Assembly: GCF_030408915.1 (NCBI RefSeq)
Contig: NZ_CP047654.1
Span: 1,426,001-1,490,000, forward strand
Origin: Corynebacterium guangdongense
Lineage (GTDB): Bacteria; Actinomycetota; Actinomycetes; Mycobacteriales; Mycobacteriaceae
Reading direction: 5' to 3'
Length of the DNA: 64,000 nt
The notes under the pieces are model-generated. The model ran no database searches, was not told the DNA's origin, and was given only the letters and a program-made list of their open reading frames with translations. A program made the translations under genes and the position numbers. Below are positions 43,696 to 53,998 of this stretch, piece after piece; position 1 is the stretch's first letter, and every line of letters begins with the position of its first letter.

Positions 43696-45234
43696 GTGTC
43701 AGATCCCCAGAATGGTTGGGTCAACCCCCTCCGCAGTGACATTGACAAGCGTCTCCCCCGCATAGCCGGGCCCTCGGGCATGGTCATCTTCGGGGTCACC
43801 GGCGATCTGGCACGGAAGAAGCTCCTGCCAGCGATCTACGACCTCGCCAACCGTGGCCTCCTCCCGGCCGGCTTCACGCTCATCGGCTTCGGCCGCCGGG
43901 AGTGGAGCAAGGAGGAGTTCACCGAGTACGTCCGCGCGGCCGTCGAGGAGGGCGCCCGCACGAAGTTCCACCAGTCCGTCTGGGAGCGACTCGCCGAAGG
44001 CATGAACTTCGCGCAGGGCAACTTCGACGACGACGAGGCCTTCGACAAGCTGGCGGCCATGCTGGCGGAGATGGACGCCCACCGCGGCACCGGCGGCAAC
44101 TGGGGGTTCTACCTGTCCATCCCGCCGAATTCCTTCGCCGACGTCTGCCACCAGCTCGAGCGCACCGGCATGGCCAAGGCGACCGAGGAGTCCTGGCGCC
44201 GAGTCATCATCGAGAAGCCCTTCGGCCAGGACGAGGAGTCCGCCAAGGAACTCAACAACATCGTCAACGCCGTCTTCCCGGAGGAGTCGGTCTTCCGCAT
44301 CGACCACTACCTGGGCAAGGAAACGGTGCAAAACATCCTGGCGCTGCGTTTCGCCAACCAGCTCTTTGATCCGCTGTGGACCTCCCAGTACATCGAGCAG
44401 GTGCAGATCACCATGGCCGAGGACATCGGCCTGGGCGGGCGCGCCGGCTACTACGACGGCATCGGCGCCGCCCGTGACGTCATCCAGAACCACCTGCTGC
44501 AGCTGCTGGCCCTGATCGCGATGGATGAGCCGGTCTCCTTCTCCCCCGACCAGCTACGCATGGAGAAGGTCAAGGTCCTGCGTGCCACCCACCCGGTGTA
44601 CCCGTTGGACGAGACCACCGCCCGGGGCCAGTACACGGCCGGCTGGCAGGGCTCGGAGAAGGTCGTCGGTCTGCGGGAGGAGGAGGGCTTCGACCCGCAG
44701 TCCAACACCGAGACCTACGCCGCCCTGACCCTGGAGGTGCAGAACCGCCGCTGGGCCGGTGTGCCCTTCTACCTGCGTTCCGGCAAACGTCTGGGCCGCC
44801 GTGTCACGGAGATCGCCCTGATCTTCAAGAACGCCCCGCACCTGCCCTTCGACGCCTCCGACATCAGCGCCCTGGGCAACAACGCCGTGGTCATCCGCGT
44901 CCAGCCGGACGAGGGCGTCCTCATGCGCTTCGGCTCCAAGGTCCCGGGCACCGAGATGGAGGTCCGCGACGTCAACATGGACTTCTCCTACTCCGAGGCC
45001 TTCACCGAGGAGTCGCCGGAGGCCTATGAGCGCCTCATCCTGGATGCCCTGCTCGCCGAGTCCAGCCTCTTCCCCACCAACGAAGAAGTTGAGCTGAGCT
45101 GGCAGATCCTGGATCCCATCCTCGACTTCTGGGCCGAGGACGGGCGTCCTGACGAGTACAAGGCGGGCACGTGGGGCCCGGAGAGCGGCGATCAGATGCT
45201 GGCCCGCAACGGCCACGCCTGGCGTCGTCCGTAG
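43696..45234 (+). CDS. zwf: Glucose-6-phosphate dehydrogenase, catalytic subunit
   Basis: Zwf oxidises glucose-6-phosphate to 6-phosphogluconolactone and makes NADPH. The 512-residue product has the Rossmann motif VIFGVTGDLARKKLLPAIYDL (about residue 30) and the active-site RIDHYLGKE (about residue 200) with the catalytic His. In corynebacteria OpcA, encoded next, is needed for full activity. Start GTG 43696 with GAAAGGA 7 nt upstream. It follows tal after a hairpin. Confidence 0.97.
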   Translation: MSDPQNGWVNPLRSDIDKRLPRIAGPSGMVIFGVTGDLARKKLLPAIYDLANRGLLPAGFTLIGFGRREWSKEEFTEYVRAAVEEGARTKFHQSVWERLAEGMNFAQGNFDDDEAFDKLAAMLAEMDAHRGTGGNWGFYLSIPPNSFADVCHQLERTGMAKATEESWRRVIIEKPFGQDEESAKELNNIVNAVFPEESVFRIDHYLGKETVQNILALRFANQLFDPLWTSQYIEQVQITMAEDIGLGGRAGYYDGIGAARDVIQNHLLQLLALIAMDEPVSFSPDQLRMEKVKVLRATHPVYPLDETTARGQYTAGWQGSEKVVGLREEEGFDPQSNTETYAALTLEVQNRRWAGVPFYLRSGKRLGRRVTEIALIFKNAPHLPFDASDISALGNNAVVIRVQPDEGVLMRFGSKVPGTEMEVRDVNMDFSYSEAFTEESPEAYERLILDALLAESSLFPTNEEVELSWQILDPILDFWAEDGRPDEYKAGTWGPESGDQMLARNGHAWRRP

Positions 45235-45274
45235 CAGCCAGCCGGTCGAGACAAGAATCGAGAGCATCGAACAC

Positions 45275-46225
45275 ATGATTATCACGCTCAACAACACCAC
45301 CACCAAGGAAATCGGCGCCACGCTGCTCGCCGAGCAGGACAACCACTCCCTGGCGACGGGCCGCGTCCTCACCCTCATCGTCCTGGCCCGTGCCGACGAC
45401 GACATCGAAGCCATCCTCACCCCGGTCCGCGACGCCTCCCACGAGCACCCGGCCCGCGTGCTCGTCATGCTCACCGACACTTCCCGCACGGAGTCCCGTC
45501 TGGACGCACGCCTGATCGTCGGCCGCGACTCCGGCGCCTCCGAGCTCGTCGTCATGAAGCTTTCCGGCGAGATGGCGGAGCACCCGGCGTCGGTGGTCAC
45601 TCCCCTGCTGCTGCCTGACACCCCGATCGTCGCCTCCTGGCCGACGACCGCCCCGACCCGACCGTCGAAACACCCCATCGGCAAGATCGCCCAGCGACGC
45701 GTCACCAACGCCCGCCACAATGTCTCCGGCAACGCGCTGCTGCGCCTGTCCTCCGGCTACTCCCCAGGAGACTCGGACATGATGTGGTCGCGCATCACCA
45801 ACTGGCGCGGCATCGTCGCCTCCGCGCTGGATCGCTACCCCCACGAGGACGTCTCCAGCGCCCTCGTCTGCGGCCCCGCCGACAACCCCTCCGTCGACAT
45901 CGCCGCCGGCTGGCTGGCCGACCGTCTCGGCGTGCCGGTGGAACGCCGCGTGGAGGAGAAGATGGCCAACTCCGACGACGAAATCGACGTCGACGAGATC
46001 TTCCCGATCCGCAAGGTCGTCCTCGAGCGTGAGTCCGGACCGATCGTCATCCGCGTCCAGGACCCGCAGACGGTCCGGCTGTCGGTCCCGGGCAGCCCGG
46101 ACGCGCTCGTGGCCATGAGCGTGCGCTCCGACGCAGACTGCCTGGCTGAGGAGCTGCGCCACCTTGACGCTGACCGCGCCTACGCGGCCGCGCTGTCCGG
46201 GCTGGGGTCCGTCACGGTCCGCTAG
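45275..46225 (+). CDS. opcA: Glucose-6-phosphate dehydrogenase assembly protein OpcA
   Basis: OpcA is an actinobacterial and cyanobacterial partner of Zwf that aids its assembly or activity. The 316-residue product has the family segments RVLVMLTDTSRTESRLDARLIVG, VTPLLLPDTPIVASWPTTAP and the conserved middle LRLSSGYSPGDSDMMWSRITNWRGIVASALDRYP. It starts 40 nt after zwf and precedes pgl in the pentose phosphate operon. Confidence 0.95.
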   Translation: MIITLNNTTTKEIGATLLAEQDNHSLATGRVLTLIVLARADDDIEAILTPVRDASHEHPARVLVMLTDTSRTESRLDARLIVGRDSGASELVVMKLSGEMAEHPASVVTPLLLPDTPIVASWPTTAPTRPSKHPIGKIAQRRVTNARHNVSGNALLRLSSGYSPGDSDMMWSRITNWRGIVASALDRYPHEDVSSALVCGPADNPSVDIAAGWLADRLGVPVERRVEEKMANSDDEIDVDEIFPIRKVVLERESGPIVIRVQDPQTVRLSVPGSPDALVAMSVRSDADCLAEELRHLDADRAYAAALSGLGSVTVR

Positions 46226-46294
46226 GCTCGGGTCTAAGCCTGGGTCGCGGGCGTCCCCGCCCCGCCCCACCCGATCAGCAAGGAGTTAACCGAG

Positions 46295-47071
46295 ATGGTT
46301 ACCGTTCATCCCGTCGCAGACCTCGACACCCTGGTCACCACCGCCGCCGCCCGATTCCTCCAGGTCGTGGCGTCCGCCCAGGCGGCCGGCACCGCCACCC
46401 ATCTGGACGGCATGGTCCGTGTGGTCCTGACCGGCGGCACGGCCGGCATCCGCGTGCTCGACGCCCTGGCGCAGTTCGACGCGGCGGCCCAGGAGCAGGC
46501 GGACACCTTCCCCGCCCAGCGCATCGACTGGACCCGCGTCCACGTCTTCTTCGGTGACGAGCGCAACGTGCCCGTCACCCACGAGGACTCCAACGAGGGC
46601 CAGGCTCGTGCCGCGCTGCTGGATCACGTCCACATCCCGGAGGAGCACATCCACGGTTACGGCCTCGGCGAGAAGGACATGGAGACGGCCGCCCGTGACT
46701 ACGAGGCCGTCCTCGCCGAGTTCGCCCCCAACGGTTTCGACGTCCACCTGCTCGGCGTCGGCGGCGAGGGGCACATCAACACCCTCTTCCCCCACACCGA
46801 GGCGGTCGCGGAGCGGGAGCGCCTCGTGGTCGCGGAGTTCAACTCCCCGAAGCCGCCCGCGGAGCGCGTGACCCTGACGCTGCCGGCCGTGCGCAAGGCG
46901 CAGCGGGTCTGGTTCCTCGTCTCCGGGGCGGAGAAGGCGGAGGCAGCCGGGCACATCGTCGCGGGTTCCGATCCCACCGACTGGCCGGCCGCCGGCGCCG
47001 AGGGCTACGACGAGACCCTTCTATTCGTCACCGAGGATGCGGCGGGCGAAATCCCGGCCAATCGGAAGTAG
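46295..47071 (+). CDS. pgl: 6-phosphogluconolactonase
   Basis: Pgl hydrolyses 6-phosphogluconolactone to 6-phosphogluconate. The 258-residue DevB/SOL-type protein shows VVLTGGTAGIRVLDAL (phosphate site), WTRVHVFFGDERNVPVTHEDSN and HLLGVGGEGHINTLFPHTE. AAGGAGTT lies about 8 nt before ATG 46295. It closes the operon at a very strong hairpin shared with secG on the other strand. Confidence 0.95.
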   Translation: MVTVHPVADLDTLVTTAAARFLQVVASAQAAGTATHLDGMVRVVLTGGTAGIRVLDALAQFDAAAQEQADTFPAQRIDWTRVHVFFGDERNVPVTHEDSNEGQARAALLDHVHIPEEHIHGYGLGEKDMETAARDYEAVLAEFAPNGFDVHLLGVGGEGHINTLFPHTEAVAERERLVVAEFNSPKPPAERVTLTLPAVRKAQRVWFLVSGAEKAEAAGHIVAGSDPTDWPAAGAEGYDETLLFVTEDAAGEIPANRK

Positions 47072-47086
47072 CCCGACCGAAGGACG

Positions 47087-47126
47087 ACGATCGCCCCGAA
47101 CCTCTGTGGAGGTTCGGGGCGATCGT
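47087..47126. terminator. Bidirectional terminator between pgl and secG
   Basis: An 18-bp perfect stem (47087-47104 with 47109-47126) and a 4-nt loop TGTG, between two convergent genes. No long T tract. Confidence 0.85.
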
Positions 47127-47146
47127 CTGTGAGCCGTCGCGGCCGC

Positions 47147-47380
47147 CTAGCTGTAGGCGGTCACCAGGTTCAGGGCGATGATGGCGATGAACCAGATCAG
47201 GCCCACGACGATGGTGTAGCGGTCGAGGTTCTTCTCGACGATGGTCGAACCGGAGAGGTTCGACTGGACGCCGCCGCCGAAGAGGCTGGAGAGTCCGCCA
47301 CCCTTGCCCTTGTGCAGGAGCACGAAGACCACCAGCAGGAGCGAGGCGATCGCGAGGATGATCTGCAGGGTCAGAACCAT
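47147..47380 (-). CDS. secG: Protein-export membrane protein SecG
   Basis: SecG is the small accessory subunit of the SecYEG translocase. The 77-residue protein has two membrane helices (LQIILAIASLLLVVFVLLHKG and YTIVVGLIWFIAIIALNLV) joined by the family loop KGKGGGLSSLFGGGVQSNLSGSTIVEKNLDR. GGAAGT precedes the ATG. It lies downstream of tpiA on the same strand. In C. glutamicum ppc lies between tpi and secG; here there is only about 95 nt and no ppc. Confidence 0.96.
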   Translation of the reverse strand: MVLTLQIILAIASLLLVVFVLLHKGKGGGLSSLFGGGVQSNLSGSTIVEKNLDRYTIVVGLIWFIAIIALNLVTAYS

Positions 47381-47476
47381 GAAAATGTACTTCCTTTGAG
47401 GGCAGCTGACGGAATGAACTTCGCATCAGTGTACACGCCCGCCCCACCCACCAATCTCGGCGGGGCACGCGCGCAA

Positions 47477-48262
47477 CTAGTAGTTGACGGGGCCGGCGGC
47501 GGCTGCGGCGAGCTTGGCGAAGCCCTCCCCGTCCAGGGAGGCGCCGCCGACGAGGCCGCCGTCGACGTCGGGCTTGGAGACGATCTCGTGGACGGTCTCG
47601 GTCTTGACGGAACCACCGTAGAGGATGCGGATGCCCTCGGCGACGGCGTCGCCGGCCAGGTCACGGATCAGGCCTCGGATGGCGGCGCAGACCTCCTGCG
47701 CGTCCTCGGCGGAGGCGACCTTGCCGGTGCCGATGGCCCAGACCGGCTCGTAGGCGATGACGGTGTTGGACAGCTCCTCGGAACTCAGTCCGGCCAGGGA
47801 GTTGCGGGTCTGCTCAACGACGTAGTCGACGTGGGTGCCGGCCTCGCGGATTTCCAGGGGTTCGCCCACGCAGACGATCGGGCTGATGCCCCTGCTCAGC
47901 GCGGCCTTCGCCTTGGCCGCGACCAGCTGGTCCGACTCAGCGTGGTACTCGCGACGCTCGGAGTGGCCGACGACGACCCAGGTGCAGCCCAGGCGGGCGA
48001 GCATCGGGGCGGAGACCTCACCGGTGTAGGCGCCCGACTCGTGCTGGGAGACGTCCTGGGCGCCATAGGTGATCTGTAGCTTGTCTCCCTCGACCAGCGT
48101 CTGGACGGAGCGCAGGTCGGTGAACGGGACGGTGACGGCGACGTCGACGTGCTCGTAGTACTCCTTCGGCAGAGCGAAGGCGAGCTTCTGAACGTTGCCG
48201 ATGGCCTCGATGTGGTCGAGGTTCATCTTCCAGTTGCCGGCGATGAGGGGCTTGCGTGCCAT
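47477..48262 (-). CDS. tpiA: Triosephosphate isomerase
   Basis: TpiA interconverts dihydroxyacetone phosphate and glyceraldehyde-3-phosphate. The 261-residue product has NWKMN (Lys), [11 protein letters not shown] (catalytic His), and [22 protein letters not shown] (catalytic Glu). The phosphate loop is ILYGGSVK and GGLVGGASL. It follows pgk on the minus strand in the gap-pgk-tpi cluster. Confidence 0.98.
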   Translation of the reverse strand: MARKPLIAGNWKMNLDHIEAIGNVQKLAFALPKEYYEHVDVAVTVPFTDLRSVQTLVEGDKLQITYGAQDVSQHESGAYTGEVSAPMLARLGCTWVVVGHSERREYHAESDQLVAAKAKAALSRGISPIVCVGEPLEIREAGTHVDYVVEQTRNSLAGLSSEELSNTVIAYEPVWAIGTGKVASAEDAQEVCAAIRGLIRDLAGDAVAEGIRILYGGSVKTETVHEIVSKPDVDGGLVGGASLDGEGFAKLAAAAAGPVNY

Positions 48263-48327
48263 GAGTGCGTTTTCCTTCTGTACGTGGGGATTGGTCCCGG
48301 GCCTTCGGGAGGCTCCGGTGTGGACTC

Positions 48328-49542
48328 CTAGTTGAGGACGGAGACGCCCGGCAGGTCCTTGCCCTCGAGCAGCTCGAGGGAGGCGCCGCCGCCGGTGGAG
48401 ATGTGGGAGAAACCCTCCTCGTCCAGACCGAGGAGGCGGACGGAGGCCGCGGAGTCGCCGCCGCCGACGACGGTGAAGGAACCGTTGTTCCGGGTGGCGT
48501 CGATGATGGCCTGCGCGACGCCCTCGGTGCCCTTGGCGTAGGCCTCCTGCTCGAAGACGCCCATCGGGCCGTTCCAGAAGACGGTCTTGGAGCCGGCGAG
48601 GATCTCGGCGTACTTCTTGACGGTCTCCGGGCCGATGTCGGTGGACAGCCAGCCCTCCGGGATGCCGTCGAGGCCGACGGTCTTGATCTCGGCCTTCGCG
48701 GAGTCGAACTCGGAGGCGGCCAGCAGGTCCACCGGCAGCTCGATCTTGTCGCCGAAGCGCTCCAGCAGGTCCTTGCAGGTGTCGATCATGTCCTCCTGCA
48801 GGAGGGACTTCTGGGTGTTGTAGCCCTGCGCGGTCAGGAAGGTGTAGGCCATGCCGCCGCCGATGAGCAGTTTGTCGGCCTTGCCGGCCAGGGCCTCGAT
48901 GACGCCGAGCTTGTCGGAGACCTTGGAGCCGCCGAGGACCACGACGTAGGGGCTGGCCGGGTTGGCGGCGACGTTGCCGAGAACTTCGAGCTCCTTCTCG
49001 ACGAGGTAGCCGGCGTAGGACGGCAGGCGCTTGGCGACGTCGTAGACGGAGGTCTGCGCGCGGTGGACGACGCCGAAGCCGTCGGAGACGAAGGCACCGT
49101 CGTCGGCGGCCAGGGCGACGAGTTCGTCGGCGAACTCGCCGCGCTCCGCCTCGTCCTTGGAGGTCTCCCGGGCGTCGAAGCGCACGTTCTCGACCAGGAG
49201 GATCTCGCCCTCGGTCAGACCGTTGGCGCGCTCGTGGGCGTCCTCGCCGGAGACGTCTCCGGCGAGGGCGACGAACTGGCCCAGCTCCTCGGTCAGGGCC
49301 TCCGCGACCGGCTTGAGGGAGTACTTCTCGTTGAACTCGCCCTTCGGGCGGCCCAGGTGCGCCATGACGATGACCTTGGCGCCGCCGTCGAGCAGGGCCT
49401 TCAGGGTCGGCAGGGAGGCGAGGATGCGGCCGTTGTCGGTGATCTCACCCGCGTCGTTGAGCGGGACGTTGAAGTCGGAGCGGACGAGGACGTGGCGACC
49501 GTCGACGCCCTCAGCGAGCAGGTCCTGCAGAGTCTTGGCCAT
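48328..49542 (-). CDS. pgk: Phosphoglycerate kinase
   Basis: Pgk makes ATP from 1,3-bisphosphoglycerate. The 404-residue product has the N-domain [10 protein letters not shown] and [22 protein letters not shown], and the C-domain nucleotide site [13 protein letters not shown] and [23 protein letters not shown] precedes ATG 49542; an upstream ATG adds seven residues and is not supported. It lies after gap, with a 16-bp hairpin between the genes. Confidence 0.98.
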   Translation of the reverse strand: MAKTLQDLLAEGVDGRHVLVRSDFNVPLNDAGEITDNGRILASLPTLKALLDGGAKVIVMAHLGRPKGEFNEKYSLKPVAEALTEELGQFVALAGDVSGEDAHERANGLTEGEILLVENVRFDARETSKDEAERGEFADELVALAADDGAFVSDGFGVVHRAQTSVYDVAKRLPSYAGYLVEKELEVLGNVAANPASPYVVVLGGSKVSDKLGVIEALAGKADKLLIGGGMAYTFLTAQGYNTQKSLLQEDMIDTCKDLLERFGDKIELPVDLLAASEFDSAKAEIKTVGLDGIPEGWLSTDIGPETVKKYAEILAGSKTVFWNGPMGVFEQEAYAKGTEGVAQAIIDATRNNGSFTVVGGGDSAASVRLLGLDEEGFSHISTGGGASLELLEGKDLPGVSVLN

Positions 49543-49597
49543 GGTGTTCTCCTGTGGTGTCAATCAGTGGAATAGAGGGGGTTCGCGGGATCCTCAA

Positions 49598-49631
49598 TGG
49601 CCCGGGGTGTGCCGAGGCACACCCCGGGCCA
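49598..49631 (-). terminator. Perfect hairpin between gap and pgk
   Basis: Two 16-nt arms (49598-49613 and 49616-49631) match exactly around GA. It lies 44 nt after the gap stop and 55 nt before pgk, and could stop part of the transcription from gap or protect a gap-only transcript. Confidence 0.65.
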
Positions 49632-49675
49632 CGAGGTTAACGACGCTTCACGCGAGGACGTCGGGGTGAACCGGG

Positions 49676-50977
<1,302 letters not shown>

Positions 50978-51958
50978 TTATTCCTCAAAAAGCTCATCGG
51001 AGACCGAGGCGTGCGTGTCAGCGATGCCGGTCTCCTCCGCGCGTTTATCCGCCATGGAGAGCAGTCGACGGATGCGCCCGGCCACCGCGTCCTTGGTCAT
51101 CTGCGGGTCCGCCAGACGGCCGAGCTCCTCCAGCGAGGCCTGCCGGTGCTGGACCCGCAGCTGCCCGGCCTCGGCCAGGTGCTCCGGCACGTCGTCGCCG
51201 AGGATCTCCATCGCCCTTTCCACCCGCGCCGCCGCCGCCACGGCCGCCCGGGCCGATCGGCGCAGATTGGCGTCGTCGAAGTTAGCCAACCGGTTGGTGG
51301 AGGCCCGGGCCTGCCGACGCCTGCGCTTGTCTTCCCATTCCAGCCGGGTCTCCTGGGCGCCCATCCGGGTCAGCAGTGCGCCGATGGCGTCACCGTCACG
51401 GACCGTGACCCGATCCACTCCCCGGGATTCCTTGGTCTTCGCGCTGATGCCGATGCGGCGGGCGCAGCCGACGAGGGCAAGGGCGGCCTCGGGCCGTGGG
51501 CACGCGACCTCCAGCGCGCTGGTACGGCCGGGCTCGGTGAGGGTGCCGGCGACGAGGAAGGCGCCGCGCCAGGCGGCCTCGTTGTCGGCGACGTCGCCGG
51601 AGATGACCTGGGGCGGCAGCCCGACCACCGGGGTGCCGGAGCGGGTGACTAGCCCCAGACGACGGATGACGTCGGCCGCGCCCTCGCTCAGGCGCAGCAC
51701 GTGCTGGGTGGTTTTGGTGCCGCCGCCCGGGGCGACGGTCCGCAGGTTCATGGCGACGGGGAACTGTTCCGCGAGCAGTTCACGCAGGCGCTCCGCGACC
51801 GCCAGATGCTCGAAGGAAGCCTCCACGACGAAGGTTCCGTTGGACGCGTCCATTGTCCCGGCGAAACGCAGCAGCGCCGCCGCCTCCGCGGCCTTGGCCG
51901 ACGCCCGCGGCACAGTGACCCGCAGCAGCTCATCCCGGACGCGTGCGCTCAACGACAC
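50978..51958 (-). CDS. whiA: WhiA sporulation/cell division regulator homologue
   Basis: WhiA is a DNA-binding protein with a degenerate LAGLIDADG homing endonuclease domain and a C-terminal HTH. The 326-residue product shows RVRDELLRV and SLLRFAG-like segments near the N-terminus, and the C-terminal [28 protein letters not shown] 51958 is preceded by GAGGAA 7 nt upstream; TTG 51964 would add two residues. It ends the rapZ-yvcK-whiA cluster found in most Gram-positive bacteria. A TAGACT at 52007-52012 may drive it. Confidence 0.95.
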   Translation of the reverse strand: MSLSARVRDELLRVTVPRASAKAAEAAALLRFAGTMDASNGTFVVEASFEHLAVAERLRELLAEQFPVAMNLRTVAPGGGTKTTQHVLRLSEGAADVIRRLGLVTRSGTPVVGLPPQVISGDVADNEAAWRGAFLVAGTLTEPGRTSALEVACPRPEAALALVGCARRIGISAKTKESRGVDRVTVRDGDAIGALLTRMGAQETRLEWEDKRRRRQARASTNRLANFDDANLRRSARAAVAAAARVERAMEILGDDVPEHLAEAGQLRVQHRQASLEELGRLADPQMTKDAVAGRIRRLLSMADKRAEETGIADTHASVSDELFEE

Positions 51959-52006
51959 AACCAATTTCCTCGCTTCTCATCTGTCGATCCTGCTGATAAC
52001 CCGGAC

Positions 52007-52012
52007 AGTCTA
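52007..52012 (-). promoter_or_regulatory. Candidate -10 (TAGACT) of whiA
   Basis: On the minus strand, between the yvcK stop and whiA; would give a leader of about 40 nt that includes the whiA ribosome site. Confidence 0.35.
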
Positions 52013-52044
52013 GCCGGTGGGGTTCGCCCGCCGGCGGTCCGGGA

Positions 52045-53013
52045 TCAGGACGCGGCCAGTTCGCGGAAGGCGGCGGCCAGTTTCTCGGGATCGTGACGGT
52101 AGGTGGGTCTGCCCGACTCGTCGACCCGGTGCAGGTCCCGGTAGACGACCTCGGCGCCGATGGTGGCCGCCGCCCGCTCCAGGAACCCCCGCTCCGTGCG
52201 GGTGGTGATGGCGTAGTTGTCCACGAGAATGCTGTCGACCGTCACGCTGGGGGCATGCTGGCTCAGCATGTGAATGTGCCGTTCGGAGGAGAAGCCCTGC
52301 GTCTCCCCCGGTTCCGCGGTGAGGTTGAGCACCACTGCCCGGTGGGCGGCGGATTCATTCAGGGCCACGACGAGGTCCGGCACCATCAGGTGCGGGAGCA
52401 CGCTGGAGAACCACGACCCGGGGCCCAGAGTGACCAGGTCTGCGGTGCGGATGGCCTCGACGGCCAGCGGGTTGGCGTCCGGGTGCTCCGGAAGGAGACG
52501 GACCCGGCGGACCGAGCCCGGGGTGGTGGCGACGGCCACCTGCCCGCGGACGGGACGCATGATCCGGGGGTCGTCGTCAAGCCCCGCGACGTCGGCCTCG
52601 ATGTCCAGCGGCTCGTTCACCATGGGCAGGACCCGCCCGGCGGATCGCGTCAGCTCCGCAATCCGGTCGTAGGCGGCCTGATCCGAACCAAGCACCTCGG
52701 AAAGCCCGGCGATGAGCAGGTTGCCGAGCGAATGTCCCGCCAGCGCCCCGGTTCCGCCGAAGCGGTGCTGCAGCGTCCTGCGCCACAGCGCCCCGTCCTC
52801 GTCGTCGGCGGAGAGCGCCGACAGCGCCATGCGCAGGTCTCCGGGGGGAATCATCCCGAATTCCCGGCGCAGCCGGCCCGAGGAGCCCCCGTCATCCGCG
52901 ACGGTGACGATCGCGGTGATCGACGCGGGATTGAGTCTGCGCGTGGCCAGCAGGGTCTGATAGAGACCGTGGCCACCTCCCAGACTGGTGACGTGCGGGT
53001 TAGGATTGCTCAT
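52045..53013 (-). CDS. YvcK/CuvA family gluconeogenesis and wall-growth factor
   Basis: A 322-residue protein of the YvcK (UPF0052, CofD-related) family. VTSLGGGHGLYQTLLATRRL and TVADDGGSSGRLRREFGMIPPGDLRMAL form the Rossmann-type nucleotide site. In other bacteria it binds UDP-sugars and supports cell wall synthesis on gluconeogenic carbon sources; CuvA is the mycobacterial form. GAGG lies 10 nt before ATG 53013. It is between rapZ and whiA. Confidence 0.93.
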   Translation of the reverse strand: MSNPNPHVTSLGGGHGLYQTLLATRRLNPASITAIVTVADDGGSSGRLRREFGMIPPGDLRMALSALSADDEDGALWRRTLQHRFGGTGALAGHSLGNLLIAGLSEVLGSDQAAYDRIAELTRSAGRVLPMVNEPLDIEADVAGLDDDPRIMRPVRGQVAVATTPGSVRRVRLLPEHPDANPLAVEAIRTADLVTLGPGSWFSSVLPHLMVPDLVVALNESAAHRAVVLNLTAEPGETQGFSSERHIHMLSQHAPSVTVDSILVDNYAITTRTERGFLERAAATIGAEVVYRDLHRVDESGRPTYRHDPEKLAAAFRELAAS

Positions 53014-53103
53014 CTGTCGATGCCTCTTCCTGATGTGACTGAATACCGCCGGGCAGCCGGTGCCGGACGGTGCGGATGGAGCTGATGATCAGGTGGGGCG
53101 CCC

Positions 53104-53985
53104 TCAGTGACGCTCAATGTCGCGGTGCAGCACATTGACCTCCAGGTCCGGGTTCTCCGCCAACCGACGACCGATCTCCTTGGCGATGGCGACCGAACGG
53201 TGGTGCCCGCCGGTGCAGCCGACGGCGACCGTGATGTAGTTCTTGCCCTCGTGGCGGTAGCCCGCCAACGTGGAATTGAGCATATCCATGAATTTGTCGA
53301 TGAACTCGCCCGCGGCCGGCCGGGAGAGCACGTAGTCCGACACGGGCTTGTCGACGCCCCGGTACTGGCGCAGCTCCGGCACCCAGTAGGGGTTAGGCAG
53401 GAAGCGGACGTCGATCATGAGATCGGCGTCGCGCGGTGCGCCGTGTTTGAAGCCGAAAGACTCGACGACGATGTGCTGCCGGTCGCGCTCCATCGAACCG
53501 AAGCTCGCTTCGATCGTGCGGCGCAGATCGTGCACGGAGAGGTTGGACGAGTCGATGACGATGTCCGCCTGCTCCTTGATCGCCGCGACCGCCTCACGCT
53601 CGCGCTTGATGCCGTCATGGAGGGTGCCGTCGCCCTGGAGCGGGTGGGTGCGCCGAACGCTGTCGAATCTGCTGATGAGGATGTCGTCACGGGCATCCAT
53701 GAAGAGGATCGTCGGCTCCATCCCCCGCTCCCGCAGGATGGTGAGCGCCTCGCCCAGGCTGCCCGGGAACATCCGGGTGCGCACGTCGGTCAGCACCGCG
53801 ACCTTGTCCACCGGGGAATCCTCCGCCGCGCAGAGCTCGAGCAGCTCCACGAGGATCTTCGGCGGGAGGTTGTGGGCGACGTAGTAGCCCTTGTCCTCCA
53901 GCACCTTCGCCGCAGAGTTCAACCCGCCGCCGGACATGCCGGTGATCAGAATGGGCGGGGTGGCGAAACGATGTCCTTCGGTCAT
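53104..53985 (-). CDS. rapZ: RapZ (YvcJ) family nucleotide-binding protein
   Basis: A 293-residue RapZ family protein. The N-terminal ATPase-like half begins [30 protein letters not shown]; the P-loop is atypical because the Lys-Ser/Thr of G-x-x-G-x-G-K-S is replaced by Leu-Asn (residues 22-23). The C-terminal half has the conserved [31 protein letters not shown] and [11 protein letters not shown], the RNA/ligand-binding part. In E. coli RapZ controls glucosamine-6-phosphate synthase through an sRNA; its role in actinobacteria is unclear. ATG 53985 lies 7 nt after TAGACT, whose TAG is the uvrC stop. Confidence 0.95.
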   Translation of the reverse strand: MTEGHRFATPPILITGMSGGGLNSAAKVLEDKGYYVAHNLPPKILVELLELCAAEDSPVDKVAVLTDVRTRMFPGSLGEALTILRERGMEPTILFMDARDDILISRFDSVRRTHPLQGDGTLHDGIKREREAVAAIKEQADIVIDSSNLSVHDLRRTIEASFGSMERDRQHIVVESFGFKHGAPRDADLMIDVRFLPNPYWVPELRQYRGVDKPVSDYVLSRPAAGEFIDKFMDMLNSTLAGYRHEGKNYITVAVGCTGGHHRSVAIAKEIGRRLAENPDLEVNVLHRDIERH

Positions 53986-53992
53986 GAGCGAC

Positions 53993-53998
53993 AGTCTA
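53993..53998 (-). promoter_or_regulatory. Candidate leaderless -10 (TAGACT) for rapZ, overlapping the uvrC stop
   Basis: The uvrC stop TAG (53996-53998) forms the first half of TAGACT; 7 nt later is the rapZ ATG. Confidence 0.5.
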
